A DNA stretch of 64,000 nucleotides, from positions 1 to 64,000 of the forward strand of contig DHLX01000019.1 in NCBI GenBank assembly GCA_002405475.1, in the 5' to 3' direction. Below are positions 25,575 to 33,966 of the stretch, in pieces. Under the pieces are notes generated by a model. The model saw only the letters and a list, made by a program, of their open reading frames with translations. It made no database searches and was not told the DNA's origin. This DNA comes from Burkholderiales bacterium UBA4657 (GTDB lineage: Bacteria; Pseudomonadota; Gammaproteobacteria; Burkholderiales; Burkholderiaceae_E). Position 1 is the first letter of the stretch; every line of letters starts with the position of its first letter. Made by a program: the position numbers and the translations under genes.

Positions 25575-28323
25575 GATGCCTCGTCTCCTTCTTGTTGATG
25601 GTTCCAGTTATCTGTACCGCGCCTATCACGCCCTGCCCGACCTGCGCAACGCTGCCGGTGAACCTACCGGCGCTATATACGGCATGATCGGCATGCTGAA
25701 AAAACTGCGTACAGACTACCACGCCGAACAGCCCGATGCGCCGGTACTGGCGGCCTGCGTGTTCGACGCCAAGGGCAAAACCTTTCGCGACGAACTGTAT
25801 GCCGACTACAAGGCGCATCGCCCGCCCATGCCGGAAGACCTGGCGGCACAAATTGCCCCGATTCATCAAGCCATACAGGCGCTAGGTTGGCCTATCATCG
25901 AAATCTCAGGCATCGAAGCCGATGATGTCATCGCCACTTTAGCCGAACAGGCCTCGCAGCAAGGCATAGACACCCTCATTTCCACCGGCGACAAAGATCT
26001 GGCACAGCTTGTGAATGATCATGTCACGCTGGTGAATACCATGAGCGGCGAAAAACTTGACCGAAATGGCGTTATTAGCAAGTTTGGTGTACCGCCGGAA
26101 CGCATCGTAGACTATTTGACCCTGGTGGGCGACGCCGTCGATAACGTGCCCGGCGTAGAAAAAGTCGGCCCCAAAACAGCCGCCAAGTGGATTCAGCACT
26201 ACGGCTCACTCGACGCGCTGATTGCCCAGGCGCAGAACGTGACGGGCGTGGTCGGCAACAATTTACGCAAGGCACTGCACTGGCTGCCGACAGCACGCAC
26301 GCTGGTAACCGTCAAGCGCGACTGCTCCCTGCCACTGGCACTGGAAGCACTGCACCTGCGCCCGCTGGACACGGCGGCACTGCGCCAGTTTTTTGAGCAA
26401 AAAGGCTTTCGTACCTGGCTGAAAGAATTGCAGGCCGAAAACCAGCTCTCGCACACGCCCGACGGCGCAGAGCCCGTCAGCGCACCAGCCCAAGCCAGCA
26501 TCAAGCGAGATTACGAGTGCCTGCTGACCCAAGAACAACTGGACGTATGGAAACAAAAAATACATCAGGCCGCACTGACCTGCCTCGACACCGAAACCAC
26601 CGCGCTCGACCCTATGGAAGCGCAACTGGTGGGTCTGTCATTCAGCGTTGAAGCAGGCAAAGCGTGCTACCTGCCATTGGCACACGACTACCCCGGAGTA
26701 CCGACACAACTGTCACGCCAGCAGGTTCTGGAGCAACTGCGCCCGTGGCTGGAAAGCGAGCAGCATAAAAAAGTAGGGCAGCATCTGAAATATGACCAGC
26801 ATGTGCTGCAAAACCACGGCATAACACTGCGCGGCATTGCCCATGACACGCTGTTGCAAAGCTATGTACTGGAAGCGCACAAAAACCACAATATGGACTC
26901 ACTGGCACAGCGCCATTTAAATGAAACCACCCTGACTTATGAAGAAGTCGCGGGCAAAGGCGCGGCGCAAATAGGCTTTGCTGAAGTCAGTCTGGAACAG
27001 GCCACCGCTTATGCCGCTGAAGATGCCGACATTACCCTGCGCCTGCACCAGACCTTATGGCCGCGACTGGAACATGAGCCGAAACTACGCTTTGTCTATG
27101 AAAGCATAGAGCTGCCCAGCGCCCTGGTATTACAGGGCATGGAACGACAGGGCGTACTCATTGACAGCGCCTTGCTGCAACAGCAAAGCCATGAATTAGG
27201 CAAGAGCCTGCTCGAGCTGGAACAACAAGCCTACACCATGGCCGGGCAAACTTTCAATCTCAATTCCCCGAAACAGATTGGCGAACTTTTGTTCCAGCAA
27301 TTAGGGCTGCCGGTCGTCAAAAAAACGGCCAGCGGCGCGCCCAGTACCGATGAAGAAGTGTTGCAAAAACTGGCCGAAAACTACCCGCTGCCCAAGCTGC
27401 TGCTGGAACATCGCAGCCTGGCGAAACTGAAAAGCACCTATACCGACAAACTGCCGCGCATGGTCAACCGCCACACCGGGCGGGTACACACGCACTATGC
27501 GCAGGCGGTAGCAGTCACCGGACGGCTGGCGTCCAACGAGCCGAATCTGCAAAATATTCCCGTGCGTACTGCCGAAGGTCGGCGCATTCGCGAAGCCTTT
27601 ATTGCAGCACCGGGTCATGTGCTGCTCAGTGCCGATTACTCGCAAATTGAACTGCGCATCATGGCCCATATTTCCGGTGATACCAGCCTGACGCGCGCTT
27701 TTGCCGAAGGGCAAGACGTACACCGCGCCACCGCTGCTGAAATTTTTGGCATTACCCCGCTGGAAGTCAGTAGTGAACAACGTCGCTATGCCAAGGTCAT
27801 CAACTTCGGTCTCATTTATGGCATGAGTGCCTATGGGCTAGCCGCCAACCTGGGCATAGAACGTGATGCAGCGAAACTTTATATTGACCGCTATTTTCAG
27901 CGCTACCCCGGCGTAGCGCGTTATATGGAAGAAACGCGGCATCTGGCAAAAAAGCAGGGTTATGTCGAAACGGTATTCGGGCGACGCTTATGGCTGGCGG
28001 AAATCAACTCGCCCAACGGCCCACGACGTCAAGCGGCAGAACGCGCCGCCATCAACGCCCCGATGCAGGGCACCGCGGCTGACCTGATCAAATTATCCAT
28101 GATTGCGGTCGACGCCTGGTTGCAGCAACAGTCCTTGTACTCACGGCTGATTATGCAGGTGCACGATGAACTGGTGCTGGAAGTGCCGGAAACGGAATTG
28201 GAATTGGTCAGACAGCAGGTGCCGATACTGATGAGCCAGGTAGGCAGCCAGGGCGGTCACGCCATGAGTGTGCCCTTACTGGCCGAGGTGGGGGTGGGGG
28301 CGAACTGGGAAGCGGCGCATTAG
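25573..28323 (+). CDS. polA: DNA polymerase I
   Basis: Repair and Okazaki-fragment polymerase, about 916 residues. Three domains: 5' nuclease (about 1-290, start MPRLLLVDGSSYLYRAYHAL), 3'-5' exonuclease (about 310-500, with the DTETTALDP, LKYDQ and YAAEDAD carboxylates retained; Asn before LKYD is His) and family A polymerase (about 505-916, DYSQIELRIMAHISGD and VHDELVLEVP). ATG 25573 or 25576; I see no good ribosome-binding site before either. A 198-nt upstream extension is rejected. Divergent from the LOG gene with overlapping start codons; terminated by the hairpin at 28.34 kb. Confidence 0.98.
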   Translation: MMPRLLLVDGSSYLYRAYHALPDLRNAAGEPTGAIYGMIGMLKKLRTDYHAEQPDAPVLAACVFDAKGKTFRDELYADYKAHRPPMPEDLAAQIAPIHQAIQALGWPIIEISGIEADDVIATLAEQASQQGIDTLISTGDKDLAQLVNDHVTLVNTMSGEKLDRNGVISKFGVPPERIVDYLTLVGDAVDNVPGVEKVGPKTAAKWIQHYGSLDALIAQAQNVTGVVGNNLRKALHWLPTARTLVTVKRDCSLPLALEALHLRPLDTAALRQFFEQKGFRTWLKELQAENQLSHTPDGAEPVSAPAQASIKRDYECLLTQEQLDVWKQKIHQAALTCLDTETTALDPMEAQLVGLSFSVEAGKACYLPLAHDYPGVPTQLSRQQVLEQLRPWLESEQHKKVGQHLKYDQHVLQNHGITLRGIAHDTLLQSYVLEAHKNHNMDSLAQRHLNETTLTYEEVAGKGAAQIGFAEVSLEQATAYAAEDADITLRLHQTLWPRLEHEPKLRFVYESIELPSALVLQGMERQGVLIDSALLQQQSHELGKSLLELEQQAYTMAGQTFNLNSPKQIGELLFQQLGLPVVKKTASGAPSTDEEVLQKLAENYPLPKLLLEHRSLAKLKSTYTDKLPRMVNRHTGRVHTHYAQAVAVTGRLASNEPNLQNIPVRTAEGRRIREAFIAAPGHVLLSADYSQIELRIMAHISGDTSLTRAFAEGQDVHRATAAEIFGITPLEVSSEQRRYAKVINFGLIYGMSAYGLAANLGIERDAAKLYIDRYFQRYPGVARYMEETRHLAKKQGYVETVFGRRLWLAEINSPNGPRRQAAERAAINAPMQGTAADLIKLSMIAVDAWLQQQSLYSRLIMQVHDELVLEVPETELELVRQQVPILMSQVGSQGGHAMSVPLLAEVGVGANWEAAH

Positions 28324-28336
28324 GTACGCCCCAAAA

Positions 28337-28362
28337 AAAAGCCCGCTTGCGCGGGCTTTTTC
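28337..28362 (+). terminator. Bidirectional terminator between polA and porin
   Basis: A 10-bp stem (28337-28346 with 28351-28360) around a TTGC loop, followed by T residues on the plus strand and by the complement of an A-run on the minus strand. It lies 13 nt past the polA stop and 28 nt past the convergent porin stop, so it serves both. Confidence 0.88.
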
Positions 28363-28389
28363 ATTCCAATTGAATCTTGTGGATTCAGA

Positions 28390-29481
28390 TTAGAAAGTGT
28401 GACGAACGCCCAAGCTGAACTGGCGATCCTTTCTGGAGGTGTAGGTCGGCTCTTTAGACTTGCCATTGCTGAATGCGGTGAATACATTGGTACGACGCGA
28501 CAGATTGTAAGTATAGCCCAGTGACAGACGGCTATAGTCGGTCTTCACGCCAGCAGAAGTCTTGTCTTCACCGTCTTGATAAGAAGCTAACAAAACGCCG
28601 CCAGCCAGAGGAACGTTGGCACCAATGATGTACCCTTTACGGTCGGTACGATTAGCAGCATCTTGATCAACATAACCGAAACGAACCGTTGCAACACCAA
28701 AATTATAGGAGGCCGCGAGGTTCAACCATTTGGCATCACGATTGGTAGTCGTTGAAGTATCGACGGTATCGTAAGCAAGACCCAGGGCCAAAGGACCTGC
28801 GCTATAGGTCACACCACCACCGATCCAGTTGTCTTTGGCAGTATTGGCAGCTACCGGACTTGAAACCTCGCCGAAAGTATAATACAGACCACCTTGCAGA
28901 CCACTCATGGTGGGGCTCAGGTACATAATAGTGTTGTCATTACGCTGAGGGCCAGCCGCAGTGCTGAGGTATGCCCAGCTAGCATTGCTGAAGCCATTAC
29001 CAAACGGGTCAGCGATACCAGTGACGGAAGCACCACTGAAAATAGCCATACGGCCAAGACGAACTTCACCGAAACCACCGGACAGACCCATCCAGGCAGC
29101 ACGGCCGAACAGGCGATTCGTGGTTACAACAGTGGCATTGGTGCCTGCGGTAGTAGTCGGTACGGTAGCTGTTGCACCCTGCGCCAAGGTACCATTATCC
29201 AGGGCGAAGCCTGATTCGAGTTGGAAGTTTGCTCTCAGGCCACCACCCAGATCTTCAGAACCGCGCAGACCCCAACGGCTACCTGACTGAATACCAGAAT
29301 TTAAGCCGGTAATTGTTCCGCTGACTTCTGCGTCCGAAGCAGAGGCTCTGGTCGTGGTTTTTGTACTTTGCAAACCAGCATCAACGATGCCGTACAGCGT
29401 GATGTTGTTAGGAGCAACTTGCGCGAACGCAGCACCAGACATGGCACCGAGAACTGCAACTGCTAGAAGAGATTTTTTCAT
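28390..29481 (-). CDS. Gram-negative porin (betaproteobacterial type)
   Basis: Outer-membrane general diffusion porin, 363 residues. Signal peptide MKKSLLAVAVLGAMSGAAFA, then mature N terminus QVAPNNITLYGIVDAGLQS typical of Burkholderiales porins; many alternating beta strands; C-terminal Phe (LGVRHTF) as the BAM signal. A long Thr/Ala/Val-rich loop around residues 100-120 is probably extracellular. GGAG ribosome-binding site before ATG 29481. Monocistronic, ending at the shared terminator. Substrate selectivity cannot be read. Confidence 0.95.
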   Translation of the reverse strand: MKKSLLAVAVLGAMSGAAFAQVAPNNITLYGIVDAGLQSTKTTTRASASDAEVSGTITGLNSGIQSGSRWGLRGSEDLGGGLRANFQLESGFALDNGTLAQGATATVPTTTAGTNATVVTTNRLFGRAAWMGLSGGFGEVRLGRMAIFSGASVTGIADPFGNGFSNASWAYLSTAAGPQRNDNTIMYLSPTMSGLQGGLYYTFGEVSSPVAANTAKDNWIGGGVTYSAGPLALGLAYDTVDTSTTTNRDAKWLNLAASYNFGVATVRFGYVDQDAANRTDRKGYIIGANVPLAGGVLLASYQDGEDKTSAGVKTDYSRLSLGYTYNLSRRTNVFTAFSNGKSKEPTYTSRKDRQFSLGVRHTF

Positions 29482-29769
29482 TCGGTTTTCTCCAAAAAGA
29501 TTTCAAGGACTGAAGACACGCCTAATAGGCTCAGGCGAACTCCCACAGGAAGTTGTGTGAATTTTCCAGTAATTGAGGACGCACGCCAACCAAACTGACT
29601 ACGAGATTCAGAATCCAGGCCAATTTTGTCTCATGATCACAACACGAGAGGGTAATGTATTTTTTTTTGCAACAAATAATACTCGCTCATTATTTTTTAC
29701 CGGCAAATATCTTGACCAAGAAAATTCACCTACAATCAACAGACAAAAGGCTATTTATCCGTCATCTCA
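29482..29769. other. 288-base intergenic region between divergent porin and coq7
   Basis: AT-rich by comparison with its surroundings, with several A/T runs near 29655-29700. It must hold the divergent promoters of the porin and coq7, but I cannot pick out a convincing -35/-10 pair. A small in-frame reading at 29573-29773 has no ribosome-binding site or recognisable protein and is not called. Confidence 0.5.
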
Positions 29770-30411
29770 GTGAAAACCTCTACCGTTACCGATTTTTGTA
29801 TTAAACAGCTTGATTTGGCTTTACGCTCGATAGCAGCCGTACCGCTCGCCTGCGAGTCGCAACAGGTGGCCAACTTTCCTCAAAATTCGCTGGAGCCAAG
29901 TCCAGGCGACTGCGCCTTATCCGTAGCGTTAATGCGGGTCAATCATGTCGGTGAGGTCTGCGCCCAGGCCTTGTATCAGGCTCAGGCACTGGCGACCCCC
30001 AATTCTGAACTCAAGCGTCATTTCCATACCGCCGCATTAGAAGAACAGCAGCATTTGAACTGGACCGCCATGCGGTTGAGAGAACTAGGGGGGCGACCTT
30101 CCTGTTTGAACCCGCTCTGGTACGGGGGTGCCTTTGTGCTGGGGCTGGCGGCAGGTCGCGTAAGTGACGCAGTGAGCCTGGGCTTTGTCACCGAAACCGA
30201 ACGTCAGGTAGAAGCGCATCTGGACGAGCACCTGGAACGCCTGCCCGAGTCAGACCAACGCAGCCGCGCCATTTTGCTGCGTATGCGTGAAGACGAGATT
30301 CGTCATGGCGCCGACGCCGAGGCGGCGGGCGGTCAGCCTGTGCCCGCCCCGCTGCGCTGGGCCATGACGCTGATGGGCAAAATCATGACCCGAACGGCAG
30401 AACGATTTTAG
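29770..30411 (+). CDS. coq7: 2-polyprenyl-3-methyl-6-methoxy-1,4-benzoquinone monooxygenase (Coq7)
   Basis: Di-iron hydroxylase of ubiquinone synthesis (demethoxyubiquinone to demethylubiquinone). 213 residues. MRVNHVGEVCAQALYQ provides Glu62, EEQQH (91-95) the bridging Glu and a His, and EDEIRHGADAE the C-terminal ligands. Starts with GTG at 29770; no strong ribosome-binding site, and no better in-frame start exists before the first metal motif. Its stop overlaps by 4 nt that of the convergent lipoprotein gene. Confidence 0.93.
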   Translation: MKTSTVTDFCIKQLDLALRSIAAVPLACESQQVANFPQNSLEPSPGDCALSVALMRVNHVGEVCAQALYQAQALATPNSELKRHFHTAALEEQQHLNWTAMRLRELGGRPSCLNPLWYGGAFVLGLAAGRVSDAVSLGFVTETERQVEAHLDEHLERLPESDQRSRAILLRMREDEIRHGADAEAAGGQPVPAPLRWAMTLMGKIMTRTAERF

Positions 30412-31286
30412 TTAATCAACCCTGAAATCGCGTCCTGAACAGTGGTGGTGGTAAAAATCGTACTTGATGAATGTGTCGCACCGACTATATCAGCATACGT
30501 AGCGTTGATTGACCGGGCTGCCAAAACATTGATGTAAGGGGTCACAAAAGTTGAAGCAACTTGTGTATCTGCCGTTCCAGTCAAGGCTCTGACTACGGTT
30601 CCGGCGGGTACAAAACTCGCCCAGTCCATGGCCGTCTGACTGTTTACCCATGTTGGTCGCCACGGTCTCAAATCACAGGGGCAGGCCAACAAGGCAGCGC
30701 GGTCAATAATGCCCGGGTGTTTCCCCAGAACGCTTGCCAGTATCGCAGCACCGCCCGAATGCCCAACAGCAACAACGCGAGAAGCTTTGTAATGCACCCT
30801 CAGTACTGCAATTGCGTGCGCAACCGCCTGGATATTATTAGCCGTGTAGGTATCCAGTCGATTACCTGCATCACCCGTTGAAATAGCACCCAGAGAATCA
30901 GGGTAGCCAGGCCTTAATAATCTGACTGTAACAACACCTGGGGTCGCATAAGCGGGCGCATAATTGTCCATATAGTCGGCCGGGCCGCCTGCCGAAACAT
31001 CACCATGAACAAAAACTACCAGCTTTGGATTAACCCCCGCAGTTGACGCACCGAAAGTGCGAACTACCAAACATTCGTTTCCAGCGTAAACCAGAATAAT
31101 ATTATCTGCACTTGGACACTTAGTATTGGCAGGCAAACTGGCTACCACCAGCTCGCTAGCGTTTGCAGGCGCTGACGGGGCTGGGCTAGCAGTGGCAGCG
31201 GCACCACCCCCACCTCCACCTCCACCACCACATGCCGCTAAAAACAACACAGTAACCAATGTAGAAAGTCGAACAACCATGCGCAT
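30408..31286 (-). CDS. Lipoprotein with alpha/beta-hydrolase fold
   Basis: About 292 residues, not assignable to a named enzyme. Lipoprotein signal with lipobox LAAC (Cys19), then nine consecutive Gly and a low-complexity Ala/Ser/Pro linker, then a hydrolase domain: VVFVHGD (oxyanion region), GHSGG nucleophile elbow, an Asp in TGTADTQV and a His in VGATHSSS, a complete Ser-Asp-His triad. Four Cys in the mature domain could form disulphides. AGGAGG is 5 nt before ATG 31286, so the in-frame start at 31349 inside the OsmC gene is rejected. Probably an envelope-anchored esterase or peptidase; the substrate is unknown. Confidence 0.8.
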   Translation of the reverse strand: MRMVVRLSTLVTVLFLAACGGGGGGGGGAAATASPAPSAPANASELVVASLPANTKCPSADNIILVYAGNECLVVRTFGASTAGVNPKLVVFVHGDVSAGGPADYMDNYAPAYATPGVVTVRLLRPGYPDSLGAISTGDAGNRLDTYTANNIQAVAHAIAVLRVHYKASRVVAVGHSGGAAILASVLGKHPGIIDRAALLACPCDLRPWRPTWVNSQTAMDWASFVPAGTVVRALTGTADTQVASTFVTPYINVLAARSINATYADIVGATHSSSTIFTTTTVQDAISGLIN

Positions 31287-31326
31287 ACATCCTCCTGTTT
31301 TTAAGTAACAAAATACTACTTGTTTG

Positions 31327-31752
31327 TTATTCGCCGCCAACAATTTCAACCGAATGCGTTATACCGGCTGTTTTGGCCAGCATGATCGAGGCCGAGCAAT
31401 ACTTGTCATGCGACAGCTGCACCGCGCGCTCAACCGTGGCGGGTTTAAGGTTTTTGCCCGTGACCTTGAAGTGAAAATGTATCTGGGTAAATACTTTCGG
31501 GTCTTCACCGGCACGTTCAGCTTTCAGGCTGACTTCACACTTTTGCACCTGTTCACGTGCGCGTTTCAAAATCAGCACCACATCATAGGCGGTGCAGCCA
31601 CCGGTTCCGAGCAACACCATTTCCATGGGTCGCGGTGCCAGGTTGCGGCCGCCGCCGTCGGGGGCGCCGTCCATGACGACGGTATGACCGCTGCCGGTCT
31701 CGGCCAGAAAAGCCATGCCTGCGCCTTCAATCCAGTGAACTTTGCATTCCAT
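31327..31752 (-). CDS. OsmC family protein
   Basis: 141-residue OsmC/Ohr-fold protein, a thiol peroxidase family. Both reactive Cys are seen, in LLGTGGCTAYDV and DKYCSASIML, so peroxide reduction is plausible. It resembles the YhfA-like branch more than Ohr, but the subfamily is uncertain. GGTGGGA ribosome-binding site before ATG 31752. The lipoprotein gene starts 40 nt downstream and has its own strong ribosome-binding site. Confidence 0.92.
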   Translation of the reverse strand: MECKVHWIEGAGMAFLAETGSGHTVVMDGAPDGGGRNLAPRPMEMVLLGTGGCTAYDVVLILKRAREQVQKCEVSLKAERAGEDPKVFTQIHFHFKVTGKNLKPATVERAVQLSHDKYCSASIMLAKTAGITHSVEIVGGE

Positions 31753-31841
31753 ACCATTCCCACCTTCAAAACTTGGTTATGAGGCTAGTGTAACGGATGG
31801 GTCCAGGCGAATTGAGCCGAACCCGCGAACGCAGGCTTGAC

Positions 31842-31871
31842 TTGACAAAAGTCTTGAGCAAAAGCGATAAT
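31842..31871 (+). promoter_or_regulatory. Sigma-70 promoter of rplM-rpsI
   Basis: TTGACA (31842-31847), 18-bp spacer and GATAAT (31866-31871), a near-consensus promoter. Transcription would start around 31878, giving a leader of about 93 nt before rplM. Confidence 0.75.
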
Positions 31872-31880
31872 TTAAGACTT

Positions 31881-31959
31881 TCCGCCGTCAGTTTGTGCAT
31901 TTTCATGCGCTGGCTCGTCAAACTGGCACTTGCGGGCGGGTCGATGCCAACCCTTTTTT
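31881..31959 (+). promoter_or_regulatory. Structured 5' leader of rplM
   Basis: The predicted leader can fold: CCGCC (31882-31886) with GGCGG (31935-31939), GTCAGTTTG (31887-31895) with CAAACTGGC (31919-31927, one G-U pair), and a small inner GCAT/ATGC hairpin. Six T residues follow at 31954-31959, 12 nt before the start codon. It may be an autoregulatory or attenuation element for the L13-S9 operon; unproven. Confidence 0.35.
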
Positions 31960-31970
31960 AACGAAGACAC

Positions 31971-32399
31971 ATGAAGACTTTTTCCGCAAAACCTGCCGAG
32001 GTCAAGCGTGACTGGCTGGTGGTTGATGCCACTGACCAGACCCTTGGTCGTCTGGCCGCTGCCATTGCCCTGCGCCTGCGCGGCAAGCACAAACCCGAAT
32101 ACACCCCGCACGTGGATACTGGCGACTTTATCGTCGTCGTCAATGCCGGCAAGCTGAAAGTCACCGGCAACAAGCCGCTAGACAAGAAGTACTACCGGCA
32201 CTCGGGCTACCCCGGCGGTATTTATGAAACCAACTTTGGCAAGATGCAGTCGCGCTTTCCCGGCCGAGCCCTGGAAAAAGCCGTGAAAGGCATGTTGCCG
32301 AAAGGCCCTCTGGGTTATGCCATGATCAAAAAACTGAAGGTCTATGCCGAGAGTTCACACCCGCATAGCGCCCAGCAACCCAAAACTTTAACGATTTAA
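31971..32399 (+). CDS. rplM: 50S ribosomal protein L13
   Basis: Ribosomal protein L13 of the large subunit, an early assembly protein binding 23S rRNA. 142 residues, usual length. MKTFSAKPAEVKRDWLVVDA, GRLAAAIALRLRGKHKPEYTP and VKGMLPKGPLG are diagnostic. Followed at 9 nt by rpsI, the universally paired partner, under one promoter and a downstream terminator. Confidence 0.99.
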   Translation: MKTFSAKPAEVKRDWLVVDATDQTLGRLAAAIALRLRGKHKPEYTPHVDTGDFIVVVNAGKLKVTGNKPLDKKYYRHSGYPGGIYETNFGKMQSRFPGRALEKAVKGMLPKGPLGYAMIKKLKVYAESSHPHSAQQPKTLTI

Positions 32400-32408
32400 G
32401 GACCGGCC

Positions 32409-32804
32409 ATGATTCCCAACCCTTATAAGTACGGTACTGGCCGCCGCAAGACTTCGGTAGCCCGTGTGTTTCTGAAAGCTGGTAGCGGCAATATCACCGT
32501 GAACGGCAAACCAGCGGACGAATATTTCAAGCGTGAAACCGGTCGTATGATTATTCGTCAGCCATTGGTGATTGCCGAGGTTCAAGGCAAGTTTGACTTC
32601 CTGGTCAATGTTGATGGTGGTGGTGAGTCCGGCCAGGCCGGTGCCGTGCGTCATGGCATTACCCGAGCCCTGATTGATTATGATGAGTCACTCAAGTCGG
32701 CACTGCGTAAAGCGGGTCTGGTGACCCGTGATGCGCGTGAAGTCGAACGGAAAAAAGTGGGTCTGCGCGGCGCGCGTCGTCGCAAACAGTTCTCGAAGCG
32801 TTAA
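32409..32804 (+). CDS. rpsI: 30S ribosomal protein S9
   Basis: Ribosomal protein S9; its C-terminal tail reaches the P-site tRNA. 131 residues. GTGRRKTSVARVFLKAGSG near the N terminus and the basic tail ending RRRKQFSKR are canonical. The N terminus (MIPNPYKYGTGRRK) is of the betaproteobacterial kind. Second gene of rplM-rpsI and followed by an intrinsic terminator. Confidence 0.99.
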   Translation: MIPNPYKYGTGRRKTSVARVFLKAGSGNITVNGKPADEYFKRETGRMIIRQPLVIAEVQGKFDFLVNVDGGGESGQAGAVRHGITRALIDYDESLKSALRKAGLVTRDAREVERKKVGLRGARRRKQFSKR

Positions 32805-32836
32805 TCGAGCTGCTGGCGGCACAAGCCAGACTAACG

Positions 32837-32868
32837 ACCGCCCTGGCATATTGTCTGGGCGGTTTTTT
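32837..32868 (+). terminator. Intrinsic terminator after rpsI
   Basis: ACCGCCC (32837-32843) pairs with GGGCGGT (32857-32863) around a 13-nt loop, followed by T residues to 32868. It ends the ribosomal operon 16 nt before the argC start codon. Confidence 0.85.
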
Positions 32869-32883
32869 ATTTGGGAGAAATAA

Positions 32884-33942
32884 ATGATCAAGGTGGGTAT
32901 TGTCGGCGGTACGGGCTATACCGGTGTGGAACTGTTGCGTCTGTTGTCACAACACCCGAAAGTGACCCTGCAAGCCATTACTTCGCGCAAAGAAGCCGGC
33001 ACAGCAGTCGCCGAGATGTTTCCCAGCCTGCGTGGTCGGGTGAATCTGGCGTTCAGTACGCCCGAAACAGCAGCACTGACCGAGTGCGATGTCGTGTTCT
33101 TTGCCACCCCCCACGGCGTGGCCATGGCACAGACGCCTGAGTTGCTACAAGCGGGAGTGAAGGTGATTGATCTGGCCGCCGACTTCCGCTTAAAAAGTCT
33201 CAGTGAATTCGAGAGCTGGTATGGCATGGCACACACCTGCCCCGACCTGCTGGCTGAGGCCGTGTATGGCCTGCCGGAAATTCATCGTGCGGCCATTCAA
33301 AAAGCACGCATTATTGGCAACCCGGGCTGCTACCCGACTACAGTACAACTGGGGTTGTTGCCCTTGCTCGAGAACGGCTCTCGCTTTATTGACAGCACCA
33401 CCCTGATTGCCGATGCCAAGTCGGGAGTCTCGGGCGCAGGTCGCAAAGCGGAGGTGGGCTATCTGTTTTCTGAAGCGTCGGACAATTTCAAGGCCTATGG
33501 CGTGAAAGGTCATCGCCATCACCCTGAAATTGTGCAGCAACTGCGCCTCGTTGCCGGTCATGATCAGATTGGCCTCACGTTTGTACCGCATCTGGTACCG
33601 ATGATACGCGGCATGCTGACGACGCTGTATGTGCGAATTACGCCGGAAGGCCGTGACCAGGATTTTCAGGCTTTATTCGAGCAGCGTTATGCCAATGAGC
33701 CTTTTGTCGATGTCATGCCGCCCGGTTCCTCGCCCGAAACCCGTTCGGTACGGGCTTCAAACCAGTTACGCCTTGCTGTACACCGGCCAGTAGTGAATGG
33801 GCTGCCAGGCGATCTGCTGATCATTCTGGTGGCACAAGACAATCTGGTGAAAGGCGCTTCGGGTCAGGCGCTACAGTGTATGAATCTGATGTTTGGCTTA
33901 CCAGAAACGCTAGGCCTGACCCAGCTTCCTGTGTTACCTTGA
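32884..33942 (+). CDS. argC: N-acetyl-gamma-glutamyl-phosphate reductase
   Basis: Third enzyme of arginine synthesis, reducing N-acetylglutamyl phosphate to the semialdehyde with NADPH. 352 residues. GIVGGTGYTGVELLRLL (cofactor), the active-site Cys in IGNPGCYPTTVQLGL, AKSGVSGAGR and the HRHHPEI His region. GGGAG ribosome-binding site before ATG 32884. It follows the rpsI terminator closely, so its promoter must lie inside or just before that hairpin. Confidence 0.97.
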   Translation: MIKVGIVGGTGYTGVELLRLLSQHPKVTLQAITSRKEAGTAVAEMFPSLRGRVNLAFSTPETAALTECDVVFFATPHGVAMAQTPELLQAGVKVIDLAADFRLKSLSEFESWYGMAHTCPDLLAEAVYGLPEIHRAAIQKARIIGNPGCYPTTVQLGLLPLLENGSRFIDSTTLIADAKSGVSGAGRKAEVGYLFSEASDNFKAYGVKGHRHHPEIVQQLRLVAGHDQIGLTFVPHLVPMIRGMLTTLYVRITPEGRDQDFQALFEQRYANEPFVDVMPPGSSPETRSVRASNQLRLAVHRPVVNGLPGDLLIILVAQDNLVKGASGQALQCMNLMFGLPETLGLTQLPVLP

Positions 33943-33966
33943 GGTTATGCTCCGGGAACTGCTGTC

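Noticed and set aside
29573..29773. Small plus-strand frame between porin and coq7
   Set aside because: No ribosome-binding site, AT-rich random-looking peptide, and it runs into the coq7 start.
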